In this document: positions 43,345 to 53,559 of the stretch, piece by piece
Layout: each line of letters opens with the position of its first letter
How positions within the stretch are numbered: position 1 is the first letter of the stretch
NCBI RefSeq assembly: GCF_900102485.1
Contig: NZ_FNBX01000012.1
Span: 1 to 64,000 of the forward strand
Length of the DNA: 64,000 nt
Origin: Desulfovibrio legallii
Lineage (GTDB): Bacteria; Desulfobacterota; Desulfovibrionia; Desulfovibrionales; Desulfovibrionaceae
Direction of reading: 5' to 3'
Translations under genes and position numbers: made by a program
Notes under the pieces: generated by a model
Seen by the model: the letters and a program-made list of their open reading frames with translations, nothing else
Told to the model about the DNA's origin: nothing
Databases searched by the model: none

Positions 43345-45969
43345 CTACGGCTGCAGCAGCAGGTCGTAGCGGTTGGCGGGGGTAAGGTAGACGCGGGCCG
43401 CGGTCTGGATTTGTTCCGGGGTGAGTTTGGCGGCCTTATCGATAAGGGCCAGGTCAAAGCCCTGGGGGCGGCCCAGCACGGCGTCCGTAGCGGCGTCGCC
43501 GGCGCGGGCGCCCAGGCTTTGCCGGTCGCGGTAGTATTCGCCGCGCAGGCGGTTGGCGGCGGCGCGCAGCAGGTCTGCGGGCAGGGGTTTTTCCTGCACC
43601 TGGGCAATGATTTTGGCGAAGCCCTGACGGGCCTGCGCCACCTTGTCCGGGGTGGTGCCGATGTAGAAGGCCATCATGCCGGCCAGAGGCATGGCGCGGT
43701 AGAAGGCTGTGACTGTGTAGCCCAGGCCTTCCACATCGCGCATCTGGCTGAACAGCAGGCCGCTCTGGCCTGAGAGCACGGCCTGAAGCAGCAGCAGGGC
43801 CGGGGCGTCCGGATGGTCGGGCGGCACCGCGCGAAAGACCTCCAGCACATGGGCCTGGTTGCGGCCGGGCAGGTGCAGATCCAGTTTTTTGTCCCTGCCC
43901 CAGGCGGGCAGGGCCACAGAGAGGGCCTGGCCCTGAGGCGCGGGCAGGCTGCGGGCAAAGGCCAGCACAGCCTCGCGGTCAAAGTCTCCGGCCACGGCCA
44001 GCACCCAGGGCTGGCGCAGCTGTTGCGCCCAGAAGTCGCGCACGTTCTTGGGGCTGAACGCGGCCAGGGTTTCCGGCGTGCCCAGGGGATCCAGCCCGTA
44101 AGGCTGCCCGCCGGGATAAAGGAAGGGGTTAAGGCGGGAGAACAGCAGGGCCGTGGGCCGGTCCGCCCGCTGGCGCAGGGCGGCAAGCATGTCCTTGGTC
44201 TCGCGCCGCACTTCCTGTTCCTCAAAGCGCGGTCTGGTCAGCAGATCTTGCAGCAAGGCGAAGTAATCCGCATTGAAGCGGGCCGGGCCGGTGAGCGAAA
44301 CGGTAAAGGTCTGCAGACCGGCAGTAGCGTCCAGGGAGGCTGCGCGCTGGGCCAGCCAGCGCTCCACGCCCTGGGCGTCCAGGTCGGCGCAGCCGTCGGT
44401 GAGGGCCCGGGCCGTGAGCCCGGCCAGGCCCTGGCGCGCTGCGGGCAGCAGCGCGTTGCCGCCGGGGAAGGAGAGCTGCAGGGCCGCATAAGGCACGGTG
44501 GCATCGGGCAGCAGGATGAGCGTGCGGCCCCCGCCCAGGTCAATGGTTTCGGTTTTGCCGGCCTCGGCCGCGGCTGCCGGTGCGGCGGTCTGCGGCGCAG
44601 CGGGGGCGGGCCAGTTGGCGCGCAGGATGGCTTCCAGGTCGGGCAGTTGCGCTTTCTCCGGGGCCAGCACCCGCACGCGCAGGGCTTCGGGCCGCAGCCA
44701 GCGGCCCAGGGCCGCCTGCAGACGGGCCTGATCCACACTGCGCAGGGCGGCGCGCAGATTGGCCTCCTGCTGCGCGCCGCCCAGGTCGAACTGCACGCTG
44801 CCGGTCCAGGCCGCCAGGCCGCTGAGGGTCTCCGCCGAGCGGTCCATGCCGTCTTCCAGATTAAACACGGCCCGGCGCACGCTCTCCGGACTGAAATCCG
44901 CGGCCTTGAGCGCGGCCAGATCCTTGGTCAGGCCCTGCCAGAAGGGCGCGAGCTTATCCGCGTCCATCTGGGCCGTAAGGTAGAGCAGGCCCGCGCGGGC
45001 CAGGCTCATGTTGCCCATGCCGATGCTGTCCGCCAGCTGCTGTTCGTACTTGTACTTGCGGTAGAACAGGGAGGTGCCGTCCCCGCCCAGCAGGTAGCTG
45101 AGCACGTCCAGATCCGTGGAGCGCACGTCGCGCAGGGAGGGCGCGGGGAAGGCCAGGCCCAGGTAGACTTTGCTCCAGGGGCCACGGATAATTTCCACCT
45201 GCGGGCCGCCGGGGGCCGCGCGCAGGTCCGCGGGGGCGGGTTCCGCCTGATCGCCGCTGTTGGTCAGCCCGCCGAAAAGCTCGCGGGCGTGCTCCAGCAC
45301 GGCCTTGGGGTCAATATCGCCCGCCACCAGCAGCAGCATGTTGCGCGGCTGGTACCAGCGGCGCACATAGGCCCGCAGATCGTCGGCCGTAACGGCGCGC
45401 ACCGTGTCCTTGTAGCCGATAATGGGCCGCCCGTAGACGGTATTGTGCAGGGTGGAGGTCTGGAGGCTCTCGAACAGGCGGCTCATGGGCTGGTCCTGGT
45501 CGCGCTCCAGCTCGGAAATGACCACTTCTTTTTCCGATTCCAGCTCCTTGGGATCCAGGGAGGCCTGGAAGGCCATTTCCTTAACCACGTCCATGCCCGT
45601 GCGCCAGTGAGCCGCGGGCATATCCGTAATGAACCAGGTTTTGTCAAAGCTGGTGGCCGCGTTAAGGTAGCCGCCCAGGGCCTCCACGTCCTTGGCCACC
45701 TGCCCCTTGGGCCGGTGCTCTGTGCCTTTGAAAACCATGTGCTCCAGCAGATGGCTGATGCCCGCCTGGGCCGCCGTCTCATGGGAGGAACCCGTGCGCA
45801 CATAGAGGCGCGTGGCCGCCAGGGGGAAGCGGGCGTCTTTGACGATGCAGACCGTCAGCCCGTTGGGCAGCCTGGTGAGCAGCGTGTCCTTGCCCGGCGC
45901 GGCCTGCGCAAGGGACGCCGCCAGCAGCAGCGACAGAAAAAAAAGACCAAACAAACTATGGCGTGCCAT
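43345..45969 (-). CDS. Secreted M16-family zinc metallopeptidase
   Basis: The 874-aa protein starts with a signal peptide (about 1-24, AQAAPG) and has the inverted zinc motif HLLEH (73-77), with the third ligand in EKEVVISELE about 75 residues on. A full second M16 half without the zinc motif follows (GGRTLILLPDATVPYAALQL onward), as in two-domain pitrilysin-like proteins. It probably degrades peptides in the periplasm. It stands alone: the only same-strand neighbour downstream is beyond the copy B hairpin. Confidence 0.93.
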   Translation of the reverse strand: MARHSLFGLFFLSLLLAASLAQAAPGKDTLLTRLPNGLTVCIVKDARFPLAATRLYVRTGSSHETAAQAGISHLLEHMVFKGTEHRPKGQVAKDVEALGGYLNAATSFDKTWFITDMPAAHWRTGMDVVKEMAFQASLDPKELESEKEVVISELERDQDQPMSRLFESLQTSTLHNTVYGRPIIGYKDTVRAVTADDLRAYVRRWYQPRNMLLLVAGDIDPKAVLEHARELFGGLTNSGDQAEPAPADLRAAPGGPQVEIIRGPWSKVYLGLAFPAPSLRDVRSTDLDVLSYLLGGDGTSLFYRKYKYEQQLADSIGMGNMSLARAGLLYLTAQMDADKLAPFWQGLTKDLAALKAADFSPESVRRAVFNLEDGMDRSAETLSGLAAWTGSVQFDLGGAQQEANLRAALRSVDQARLQAALGRWLRPEALRVRVLAPEKAQLPDLEAILRANWPAPAAPQTAAPAAAAEAGKTETIDLGGGRTLILLPDATVPYAALQLSFPGGNALLPAARQGLAGLTARALTDGCADLDAQGVERWLAQRAASLDATAGLQTFTVSLTGPARFNADYFALLQDLLTRPRFEEQEVRRETKDMLAALRQRADRPTALLFSRLNPFLYPGGQPYGLDPLGTPETLAAFSPKNVRDFWAQQLRQPWVLAVAGDFDREAVLAFARSLPAPQGQALSVALPAWGRDKKLDLHLPGRNQAHVLEVFRAVPPDHPDAPALLLLQAVLSGQSGLLFSQMRDVEGLGYTVTAFYRAMPLAGMMAFYIGTTPDKVAQARQGFAKIIAQVQEKPLPADLLRAAANRLRGEYYRDRQSLGARAGDAATDAVLGRPQGFDLALIDKAAKLTPEQIQTAARVYLTPANRYDLLLQP

Positions 45970-46091
45970 ATATGCTCCCGTAAAGGTTTCGTCATGCCGC
46001 AGGGGCTGTTGGCCCCTGAGAAAACACAACGGCGCGCCCCTGGTGCGGGACGCGCCGTGACTATAGCAGGCGGGCGGGCAGGGGGCAACGC

Positions 46092-46823
<732 letters not shown>

Positions 46824-46832
46824 ACGTTGCCC

Positions 46833-47651
46833 CTATCGGCCGCCCGCGGGCGCGTCCTCGCCCAGGTAGGCGCGGATGACCACGGGGTTGCTGCGCACGG
46901 CGTCGGGGCCGCCCTCGGCGATCAACGCGCCGTATTCCATAACCCAGATGTACTGGCACACGCCCATGACCACCTTCATATCGTGCTCAATGAGCAGAAT
47001 GGTCAGGTTGAATTCGTCCCGGATGTGCCCGATGAAGTGCATAAGCTCCAGGCTTTCCTGCGGGTTCATGCCCGCGGCGGGCTCGTCCAGCAGCAGCAGG
47101 CGCGGCTCCGTGGCCAGGGCGCGGGCGATCTCCAGGCGGCGCTGGGCCCCATAGGGCAGGCTGCCGGCCTGGTCGTCCAGGTGCTCGCTCAAGGCCACCC
47201 GCTCGGCCAGTTTCCGGCTTTTTTCCGCAATGGCCGCTTCTTCCTTATAGAAGGGCGGCAGGCCCAGGGGGGCCATCCACCAGGGGCAGTGCCGCCGCAC
47301 ATGGCAGCCCACCATGATGTTCTCCAGCACGCTCATCTGCTGCGAAAGGCGGATGTTCTGGAAGGTACGGGCGATGCCCAGGCGGCAGATATCGTTGGGG
47401 CGCAGGCCCTTGATGCTTTTGCCGTCAAAAAGCACGTCCCCTTCCTGCGGGGTGTAGAAGCCGCTGAGCACGTTAAAGGCCGTGGTCTTGCCCGCGCCGT
47501 TGGGCCCGATGATTCCGGCAACGGCCCCCTGGGGCAGGGCCAGGGTCAGGTCGCTCACGGCCGTGACGCCGCCAAAGCGCATGGTCACGTTTTTGGCCAG
47601 CAGCAGGGCCCCGGCGTAGTCCGGGGGGGTAGGTGCGGTGTAGGCGCTCAT
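46833..47651 (-). CDS. livG: Branched-chain amino acid ABC transporter ATPase LivG
   Basis: The 272-aa ATPase has GPNGAGKTT, LLLDEPAAGMNPQES and the LivG-type C-terminal IAEGGPDAVRSNPVVIRAYLG. The canonical LSGGQ signature is replaced by LPYGAQRRLEIARAL, as is normal in LivG. ATG 47651 overlaps the livM stop as ATGA, so translation is coupled. Confidence 0.96.
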   Translation of the reverse strand: MSAYTAPTPPDYAGALLLAKNVTMRFGGVTAVSDLTLALPQGAVAGIIGPNGAGKTTAFNVLSGFYTPQEGDVLFDGKSIKGLRPNDICRLGIARTFQNIRLSQQMSVLENIMVGCHVRRHCPWWMAPLGLPPFYKEEAAIAEKSRKLAERVALSEHLDDQAGSLPYGAQRRLEIARALATEPRLLLLDEPAAGMNPQESLELMHFIGHIRDEFNLTILLIEHDMKVVMGVCQYIWVMEYGALIAEGGPDAVRSNPVVIRAYLGEDAPAGGR

Positions 47652-48685
47652 GCCTTGCCCCTCCTCAGAAGGGCGTTAAGCCCCTTCCAGGTCAGTTCCC
47701 TGGCGCCCATGATGCCCTCGCGCCGATAAAGGATGATGCCCAGCAGCACCAGAGAGAACACCACCATGCGCATGCCGGGAATGCCCGGCAGCTCAATGAA
47801 GCCCAGGTCCATGGGCTCCTCAATGGCGCGCAGCCATTCCAGCAGAACAGTGATGACGGCCGCGCCCAGAAGGCTGCCCGTCAGGGAGCCGAGGCCGCCC
47901 GCCACCACAAACATGAGCACGTTGAAGGTCAACAGAAAGTTGAACATCTTGGGGTCGATGGTGGAAAGGTGGCTGCCCAGCAAGGCCCCGCCCACCCCGG
48001 CGAAGAACGCGCCCACGCAGAACGAAAGCACCTTGTAGCGGAAGACGTTGATGCCCATGACCCGGGCGGCGATTTCGTTATCCCGGATGCAGCGCAGCAC
48101 GTTGCCGTAGTTGCTGAACACGAGCCGCGCCAGGACGATGAGGGTAAAAAGCATCCAGACGTAGCAGGAGAGCAGCGAGGCGTGCCCCGGTATGCCCTTG
48201 ATGCCCAGCGAACCGTTGGTGATGCTGGTGGCGTTGACGATGAGCACGCGGATGATCTCCGCAAAGCCCAGGGTGGCGATGCCCAGGTAGTCGTCGCCCA
48301 GGCGCAGCACGGGCACGGCGATGATGAAGGCAAAAACCGCCGCCACCAGCCCGCCGGCCAGCACCGAGACCCAGAAGGGCGTCATGAGCTCGGAGAAAGG
48401 CCAGATGATGGGTTCCAGAATCCACATCATCTCTTTCTGCTCCGGCGGCAGAATGCAGAGCGCCGAAACATAGGCCCCAATGGCGATAAAACCCGCGTGC
48501 CCCAGCGAAAAGAGCCCGGTAAAGCCGTAGATAAGGTTGAGCGAAAGGGCCAGGATGGCGTTGATGAAAATGAGCTTCGCAATATAGATCTGGTAGTCGC
48601 CGAGGAAGCTCTCCGCCTGCCAGAGAACGCAGGCCCCCGCCAGCATGAGGGCGATGCTCAGGATTGTGCTGGTGTTCAGGCGCAT
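47648..48685 (-). CDS. livM: Branched-chain amino acid ABC transporter permease LivM
   Basis: The 345-aa membrane protein has about nine segments and SLGHAGFIAIGAYVSAL, the LivM signature. A long loop contains IKGIPGHASLLS. Stop of livH and start of livM share one base (TGATG). With livH it forms the transmembrane channel. Confidence 0.95.
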   Translation of the reverse strand: MRLNTSTILSIALMLAGACVLWQAESFLGDYQIYIAKLIFINAILALSLNLIYGFTGLFSLGHAGFIAIGAYVSALCILPPEQKEMMWILEPIIWPFSELMTPFWVSVLAGGLVAAVFAFIIAVPVLRLGDDYLGIATLGFAEIIRVLIVNATSITNGSLGIKGIPGHASLLSCYVWMLFTLIVLARLVFSNYGNVLRCIRDNEIAARVMGINVFRYKVLSFCVGAFFAGVGGALLGSHLSTIDPKMFNFLLTFNVLMFVVAGGLGSLTGSLLGAAVITVLLEWLRAIEEPMDLGFIELPGIPGMRMVVFSLVLLGIILYRREGIMGARELTWKGLNALLRRGKA

Positions 48686-49578
48686 CAGATTTTCTCCTCC
48701 AGGCTTTCGCCGAGGAGGCCCGTGGGCTTGAACAGCAGCACGAGCACCAGCAGCACAAAGGCGAAGGCGTCGCGATAGCCCGAAAGCTCCGGCATGAAGG
48801 CCACGGTCATGATTTCCACAAAGCCCAGAGCCACCCCGCCGATGACCGCGCCCTGAATGGAGCCGATGCCCCCGAACACGGCGGCGATAAAGGCTTTCAG
48901 CCCCGGCATGATGCCCATATACGGATGCACCTGCGGGTAGCGCAGGGCCCACATGATGCCGGAGGCCGCAGCCAGAGCCGAGCCGATGCAGAAGGTCAGG
49001 GCGATGATGTTGTCCACCCGCACGCCCAGGAGGCGCGTGGTCTCAATGTCCTTGGAAATGGCCCGCATGGCCAGGCCGGGCTTGGTGCGGTAGACCACAT
49101 AGAGCAGAATGCCCACCAGCACGATGGTCATGGAAGGCACAAAGGCCGTGAGGGGCAGAATGCGCACGCCGCCCACCTGCCATTCCGAAACCAGCCATTC
49201 GGGCTGCAGCACGGGCCGGGGCTGGCCGGTAAAGACCACCACGGCCAGACTTTCAATAAAAAAGGACACGGCAATGGCGCTGATGAGCGCCGAAATGCGC
49301 GGGGCGTCGCGCAGGGGGCGGTAGGCCACCCGTTCAATGATGACGCCAAGGAGACTCGCGCCCGCCACGGAAACCACGGCCGCCACGCCCCAGGGCCAGC
49401 CGAAGGCGAACGTGCCGAAAAAGACGAAGTAGGCCCCCACCATCAGGATGTCGCCGTGGGCGAAGTTGATGAGCCGCAGAATGCCGTAAACCATGGTGTA
49501 GCCGATGGCGATCAGGGCATAGAGCGAGCCCAGGGTGAGGGCGTTGAAACAGTGCTGCAAAAACATGTCAAGGCTCAT
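48685..49578 (-). CDS. livH: Branched-chain amino acid ABC transporter permease LivH
   Basis: The 297-aa membrane protein has GSLYALIAIGYTMVYGILRLINFAHG split over two segments, the hallmark of LivH. FGGIGSIQGAVIGGVALG is the conserved cytoplasmic loop region that contacts the ATPase. ATG 49578 is supported by GAGGTGG. It lies 123 nt after livK across a terminator-like hairpin. Confidence 0.95.
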   Translation of the reverse strand: MSLDMFLQHCFNALTLGSLYALIAIGYTMVYGILRLINFAHGDILMVGAYFVFFGTFAFGWPWGVAAVVSVAGASLLGVIIERVAYRPLRDAPRISALISAIAVSFFIESLAVVVFTGQPRPVLQPEWLVSEWQVGGVRILPLTAFVPSMTIVLVGILLYVVYRTKPGLAMRAISKDIETTRLLGVRVDNIIALTFCIGSALAAASGIMWALRYPQVHPYMGIMPGLKAFIAAVFGGIGSIQGAVIGGVALGFVEIMTVAFMPELSGYRDAFAFVLLVLVLLFKPTGLLGESLEEKI

Positions 49579-49650
49579 GAGCCACCTCGGCGCGGCCCCG
49601 CGAGGCAACGGGCGCAAAGCGCCCCGCTTCGGCCGGGCAGCGGCAGAAAG

Positions 49651-49685
49651 AGAAAAAACGCCCCGCGGCGATTGCCGCCGCGGGG
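49651..49685 (-). terminator. Intrinsic terminator/attenuator between livK and livH
   Basis: On the minus strand a 9-bp stem CCCCGCGGC/GCCGCGGGG (49685-49677 with 49669-49661) is followed shortly by TTTTTTCTCTTT (about 49658-49647). Partial read-through would give more LivK binding protein than membrane subunits. Confidence 0.75.
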
Positions 49686-49701
49686 CCGGAAAGGGAGCGG
49701 T

Positions 49702-50847
49702 TTATTTGGGCGTCACTTCGCCCACATACACGCGCTTGCCGCCCTTGTACTCAATGATGCCCACGGGCATTTCGGCATCGTGGGTTTTGTTGATGGTCAG
49801 CGAGCCCAGTGCGGTGGGCAGATTCTTGGTTTCGGCCAGGGCCGTGGCAATGGCTTCGGGCTTGGCGGAATTGGCGCGCTTGATGGCGTCGATGATCAGG
49901 AAGTAAGTGTTGTAGCCCAGCGCGCCGTTAACGTTGGTTTCCTTTTCAGGATAGGCGGCCTTCCAGGCTTCGGTAAAGCGCTTGGCTTCGGCGCTCATGT
50001 TGGGCATCTGGGGGTCGTAAGGGAAGGTGGTGTGCAAAAAGCCTTCCGCGGCCTTGCCGCCCAGCTTGAGGGTATCGGGGTTATCCATGGCGTCCGCGCC
50101 CATAAGGCGGAACTTGGCCCCCAGCTCGCGGGCCTGCTTCATGATGATGGCGCCTTCGGCAAAATAGGCGGGCATGAAGACGATATCGGGCTTTTTGGCG
50201 ATAAGCTCGGTGAGCTGAGCCGTAAAGTCCTGGTCGCCGGAGCTGTATTTGAGGTTGGCCACCACTTCGCCGCCCAGCTTCTTGAAGGAGCGGGTGAAGA
50301 AGCTGGAAAGGCCCACGGCGTAGTCGTTGGTCATGTCCATGAGCACGGCGGCCTTTTTGAAGCCCAGGGTCTCATAGGCATAGGTGGCCGCGGCCGCGCC
50401 CTGATAGGGATCGATGAAGCAGGCGCGGAAATAGTATTTCTTGCCCTGGGTCACCAGCGGATTGGTGCAGGAGGTGCCCACGCCGGGAACCTTGGCCTTT
50501 TCGGCCACTTCGGCCCCGGCCATGGCCAGGGAGGAGCCGTAGGTGCCGATAAGGGCCACCACTTTGTCGCGCTCCACCAGGCGCTTCACGGCGTTGGCGG
50601 CTTCAACCTTGTCGGACTTGTTGTCCACCACCACCAGATCCACGGGGCGGCCCAGCACGGTGGGCATTTCCTTGTGCGCCAGGCGCACGCCTTCCAGCTC
50701 CAACTGACCGCCGAAGGCGTTCTGCCCGGTCAGGGGGAGGTATACGCCGATTTTGACGGGGCCGGCTTCAGCGGCCTGGGCCTGGCCCGCCACGCCGAAG
50801 GACAGCGCCAGCCCGGCCAGCGCCACAAGCAGTTTACCCAATTTCAT
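49702..50847 (-). CDS. livK: Branched-chain amino acid-binding protein LivK/LivJ
   Basis: The 381-aa periplasmic protein has a signal peptide (1-25, ending AQAAEA), then KIGVYLPLTGQNAFGG, the start of the mature type I binding fold. VVDNKSDKVEAANAVKRLV and GTYGSSLAMAGAEVAEKAKVP carry the ligand-contact loops. GGAGG sits 7 nt before ATG 50847. It binds leucine, isoleucine or valine and feeds LivHM. Confidence 0.95.
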   Translation of the reverse strand: MKLGKLLVALAGLALSFGVAGQAQAAEAGPVKIGVYLPLTGQNAFGGQLELEGVRLAHKEMPTVLGRPVDLVVVDNKSDKVEAANAVKRLVERDKVVALIGTYGSSLAMAGAEVAEKAKVPGVGTSCTNPLVTQGKKYYFRACFIDPYQGAAAATYAYETLGFKKAAVLMDMTNDYAVGLSSFFTRSFKKLGGEVVANLKYSSGDQDFTAQLTELIAKKPDIVFMPAYFAEGAIIMKQARELGAKFRLMGADAMDNPDTLKLGGKAAEGFLHTTFPYDPQMPNMSAEAKRFTEAWKAAYPEKETNVNGALGYNTYFLIIDAIKRANSAKPEAIATALAETKNLPTALGSLTINKTHDAEMPVGIIEYKGGKRVYVGEVTPK

Positions 50848-50908
50848 CCTTCTCCCTCCGATAATTGTGGTTCCTGCCGGCCTCAAAGCAAGACCGGCCG
50901 TTGGCGGT

Positions 50909-50937
50909 ACTCTACGCCAGATAGGGGGCGACCGCAA
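50909..50937 (-). promoter_or_regulatory. Possible promoter of the liv operon
   Basis: On the minus strand TTGCGG (50937-50932) and TAGAGT (50914-50909) are 17 nt apart. A GGCCGG...CCGGCC hairpin follows before the livK ribosome-binding site. The YcaO gene ends just upstream, so some read-through is possible. Confidence 0.45.
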
Positions 50938-50988
50938 TTGTTCCGCCCCGTTGGCGTCACAAAATCTCCGCACGCGCCCCGGCGCGCC

Positions 50989-52770
50989 TCAGTCCGCCGC
51001 AGCCAGATAGCGGGCAAACAGCCGCGGGCCGGGGCGCGAAAAGCGCTCCCACTCCGCCGTCAGGGCCAAGCCCGGCGCAAGAGCCCGCACCACGGGCAGG
51101 CCCAGGTCCGCACGGGTCAGCTCCACATACAAAGGCCGCCGCCCCTGGGCCGTCAGCGTTTCCTCCAGCAGGCGCAGCGCCGCCGCGGGCGAAGGCAGGC
51201 TCAGGTCCGGCAGGTCTTCCAGGTCGCGCACGGGCAGGCCCGCCAGGCCGGGGCCCGAAGGCCGGGGCGGCGCGCTCCGCAGCGGGGAATAGGGCCAGGG
51301 CGTTTCCGTCAGCGCGGCCAGAGCCGCCCGCGGGCCGCACAAATTGGCCCCGGTGGCGCGCACCACCGTCCCCTCCGGCCCCAGCACAAAACACTGATAC
51401 ACCGGCAGGCCCAGCTCCGTGGTCAGATCCTGAAACTGCACCCGGACGCCGCAGGCCGCGTAGTCCTCCAGCAGGGCCTGCAGGCGCGGATCCCGGCTGC
51501 GCAGGCAGAAGCAGCGCGTGCGCCGGTAGGGCGTGGTGGCCTCGGCATCGCGCTCGGCAATCTCCGTCAGCGCCGCCACCTTGGCCTCCTCCAGCGTATT
51601 GCCCGATGCCAGGCCCGTGGAGCCCCCGGCCAGAAACAGGGCCGGTTCATCCAGATTGCAGAACAAAAACACCGCCTGGGCCGGGACCAGCACCGTCGCA
51701 CCCGCAGGGTCTCTGGCGGGCAGCCAGTGGAGGGGAAAATCCGTATACGGCGCTTCCAAGGGCAGCGCGTTGGGGTCCAGCGCCTCCCGCCCCTGGGCCC
51801 GCAGCTCCGAAAGCCGCGCCCGCACCAGGGGCAGCTCGGCCTTGCGGTCGGCAATGCGCCCCGCCGCCGCGCCGCCCTCCTCCACGCTCACATAGGCGCT
51901 GGCGCGCTCCACAATCTCCATGGCGCAGGAAGCCCTGGCCGCGGCCAGCGAGAGCCCGCGCCCGTAAGCCCTGGCCGTACCCCGCAGATTGTGGCGCACG
52001 GCCCCGTTGCGCACGCTCACGTCCACCCGCCAGTCGCGCAGCAGGGCAATGGGGGCCAGCGAGGCCTCATGGCGCATTTCCCGGCCCTCCACCAGCCCGG
52101 CTTCCATAAGGGCGTCCTGAGCGCGCAAAAATGTCTCCTGGGCCGGGGGCCGCCGCCAGGCCGGCCCGGAATCGGCCGCCAGCCGGGCGTGCAGCCGCCG
52201 GAGTTCCCCGGTCTGGGCCTCCATATCCGCCAGAACGGCGCGCAGCCGCTCTTCCGCAAAGAGGGGCGGCAGGTCGGTTTCGCCCCAGCGGGGCAAGGGG
52301 TGGTGCTCGCAGATATTGGCGCGGAACAGGGCGCTCCAGGCGGCAGCAGCGGCAAAGTCGGGCTGCGCGGCCGCGCGCAGATACACGGCCGGGGTGGCCT
52401 CCAGGGCCGCGTCCCGCGCCGTGGGCGGCAGGGCCGCCTCCAGGCCTTCCAGCCCCGGCAGAAGCAAGGCGCACTCCCGCAGCAGCGCGGCCAGGGCCGG
52501 ACGCGGGCACCCCTCCGTGGCCGGGTCCGTGCAGCGGGCGGCCAGGGCGTGCAGATCCTCCGGACTTTTTTCGCCCAGCAGACGCAGAAGATGCAGATGG
52601 AGAAAATCGTCCCACGGCGTGGCTTCCAGGCGCTCCAGCGCGGCCTCGAAGCTGAGGGATGCGGGGGGCACGCAGGCGAAGTAGCCTGTGGTGGCCTGGG
52701 TGCGCTCGTGGGTATAGGCGTAGTCCAGCGGCTCCGGGGCAGCGCCGGCGGAAGGGATATGGTGGCTCAT
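50989..52770 (-). CDS. YcaO-domain protein
   Basis: The 593-aa protein has an N-terminal region of about 250 residues, leucine/alanine-rich and helical, followed by a YcaO domain. The ATP-binding signatures are visible: LSLAAARASCAMEIVERASA and GLASGNTLEEAKVAAL followed by TEIAERDAE. YcaO enzymes phosphorylate amide backbones to make azolines or thioamides, and E. coli YcaO affects methylthiolation of ribosomal protein S12. No E1-like partner, TfuA or precursor peptide is nearby. ATG 52770 has only a weak AAGGGCAC upstream. It lies downstream of rplM-rpsI across a terminator, so a link to ribosomal protein modification is possible but unproven. Confidence 0.85.
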   Translation of the reverse strand: MSHHIPSAGAAPEPLDYAYTHERTQATTGYFACVPPASLSFEAALERLEATPWDDFLHLHLLRLLGEKSPEDLHALAARCTDPATEGCPRPALAALLRECALLLPGLEGLEAALPPTARDAALEATPAVYLRAAAQPDFAAAAAWSALFRANICEHHPLPRWGETDLPPLFAEERLRAVLADMEAQTGELRRLHARLAADSGPAWRRPPAQETFLRAQDALMEAGLVEGREMRHEASLAPIALLRDWRVDVSVRNGAVRHNLRGTARAYGRGLSLAAARASCAMEIVERASAYVSVEEGGAAAGRIADRKAELPLVRARLSELRAQGREALDPNALPLEAPYTDFPLHWLPARDPAGATVLVPAQAVFLFCNLDEPALFLAGGSTGLASGNTLEEAKVAALTEIAERDAEATTPYRRTRCFCLRSRDPRLQALLEDYAACGVRVQFQDLTTELGLPVYQCFVLGPEGTVVRATGANLCGPRAALAALTETPWPYSPLRSAPPRPSGPGLAGLPVRDLEDLPDLSLPSPAAALRLLEETLTAQGRRPLYVELTRADLGLPVVRALAPGLALTAEWERFSRPGPRLFARYLAAAD

Positions 52771-53148
52771 AAACGCTGTGCCCTTGCAGCTCTTGCGCCG
52801 GGGACGCGCGCACCGCGGCTCCAAGGCCCTAGTTTGCCGCCGCGCAAAGGCCGCGGCCATGACCGCCGCCCCACGGCAAGGGCCGCGGCACAAAAAAAGG
52901 CGGACCGTACAGACCCGCCCAGACGCTTTTCCGTCACTGATCCGGCCCCGGAGACGCCAGCGGAACCGGCAGAACGCCCGGGCCGCAACAGGAACCGCCT
53001 TCCGTCGCCCCGGCAGCCTTCCGCAGCCTTCTTGCGGGCCGCAGCCGGATTGCGGGCCGCGCCGGGCAGAAGTCCGGGGCAAGGCCCGTGCGCGAGGGCC
53101 GCCCCGCCTTGCTCTGCTGAGCGCTGCGGCGCGGCCCTCGCGACCATA
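52771..53148 (-). terminator. 378-nt gap between rpsI and the YcaO gene, holding the rpsI terminator
   Basis: An intrinsic terminator is visible on the minus strand: GGCGGG/TCCGCC (52919-52914 with 52904-52899), then seven Ts (52898-52892). The remainder is very GC-rich with GCCGCGG inverted repeats (about 52849 and 52881). It should contain the YcaO promoter, which I could not identify. No convincing gene is present. Confidence 0.6.
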
Positions 53149-53541
53149 TTAACGTTTGGAGTACTGGTACCGGGCGCGGGCTGCGCGCAGACCGTACTTT
53201 TTACGCTCTTTCTTGCGGGCGTCGCGGGTGAGGAACCCGGCCTTCTTGAGCATGGGCCGCAGGGCGGGGTCCACGGCCAGCAGGGCGCGGGAAATGCCGT
53301 GGCGCACGGCCTCGGCCTGGCCGCTCACGCCGCCGCCGGCCACGTTAACGCGCACGTCCAGCTTCTCGGCCAGCTTGGAAAGAACCAGGGGCTGGCGGAT
53401 GATCATCTGGAGGGTCTTGCGCGGGAAGTATTCCTCAAACGCGCGGCCATTGACCACAATGGCCCCGGAACCGGCGTAGACGCGGGTGCGGGCCGTGGCG
53501 GTCTTGCGGCGGCCGGTGCCGTATTCAAATTTTTCGCTCAT
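53149..53541 (-). CDS. rpsI: 30S ribosomal protein S9
   Basis: The 130-aa protein has the S9 N-terminus ([20 protein letters not shown]), the middle signature [19 protein letters not shown] and the basic C-terminus YQYSKR that reaches the P-site tRNA. It follows rplM by 18 nt in the usual L13-S9 operon. Confidence 0.98.
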   Translation of the reverse strand: MSEKFEYGTGRRKTATARTRVYAGSGAIVVNGRAFEEYFPRKTLQMIIRQPLVLSKLAEKLDVRVNVAGGGVSGQAEAVRHGISRALLAVDPALRPMLKKAGFLTRDARKKERKKYGLRAARARYQYSKR

Positions 53542-53559
53542 GGCGTTCTCCGTCCTTGG

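Noticed and set aside
50989..53000. RiPP biosynthetic cluster around the YcaO gene
   Set aside because: No precursor peptide, E1-like or TfuA gene, dehydrogenase or exporter is next to it.
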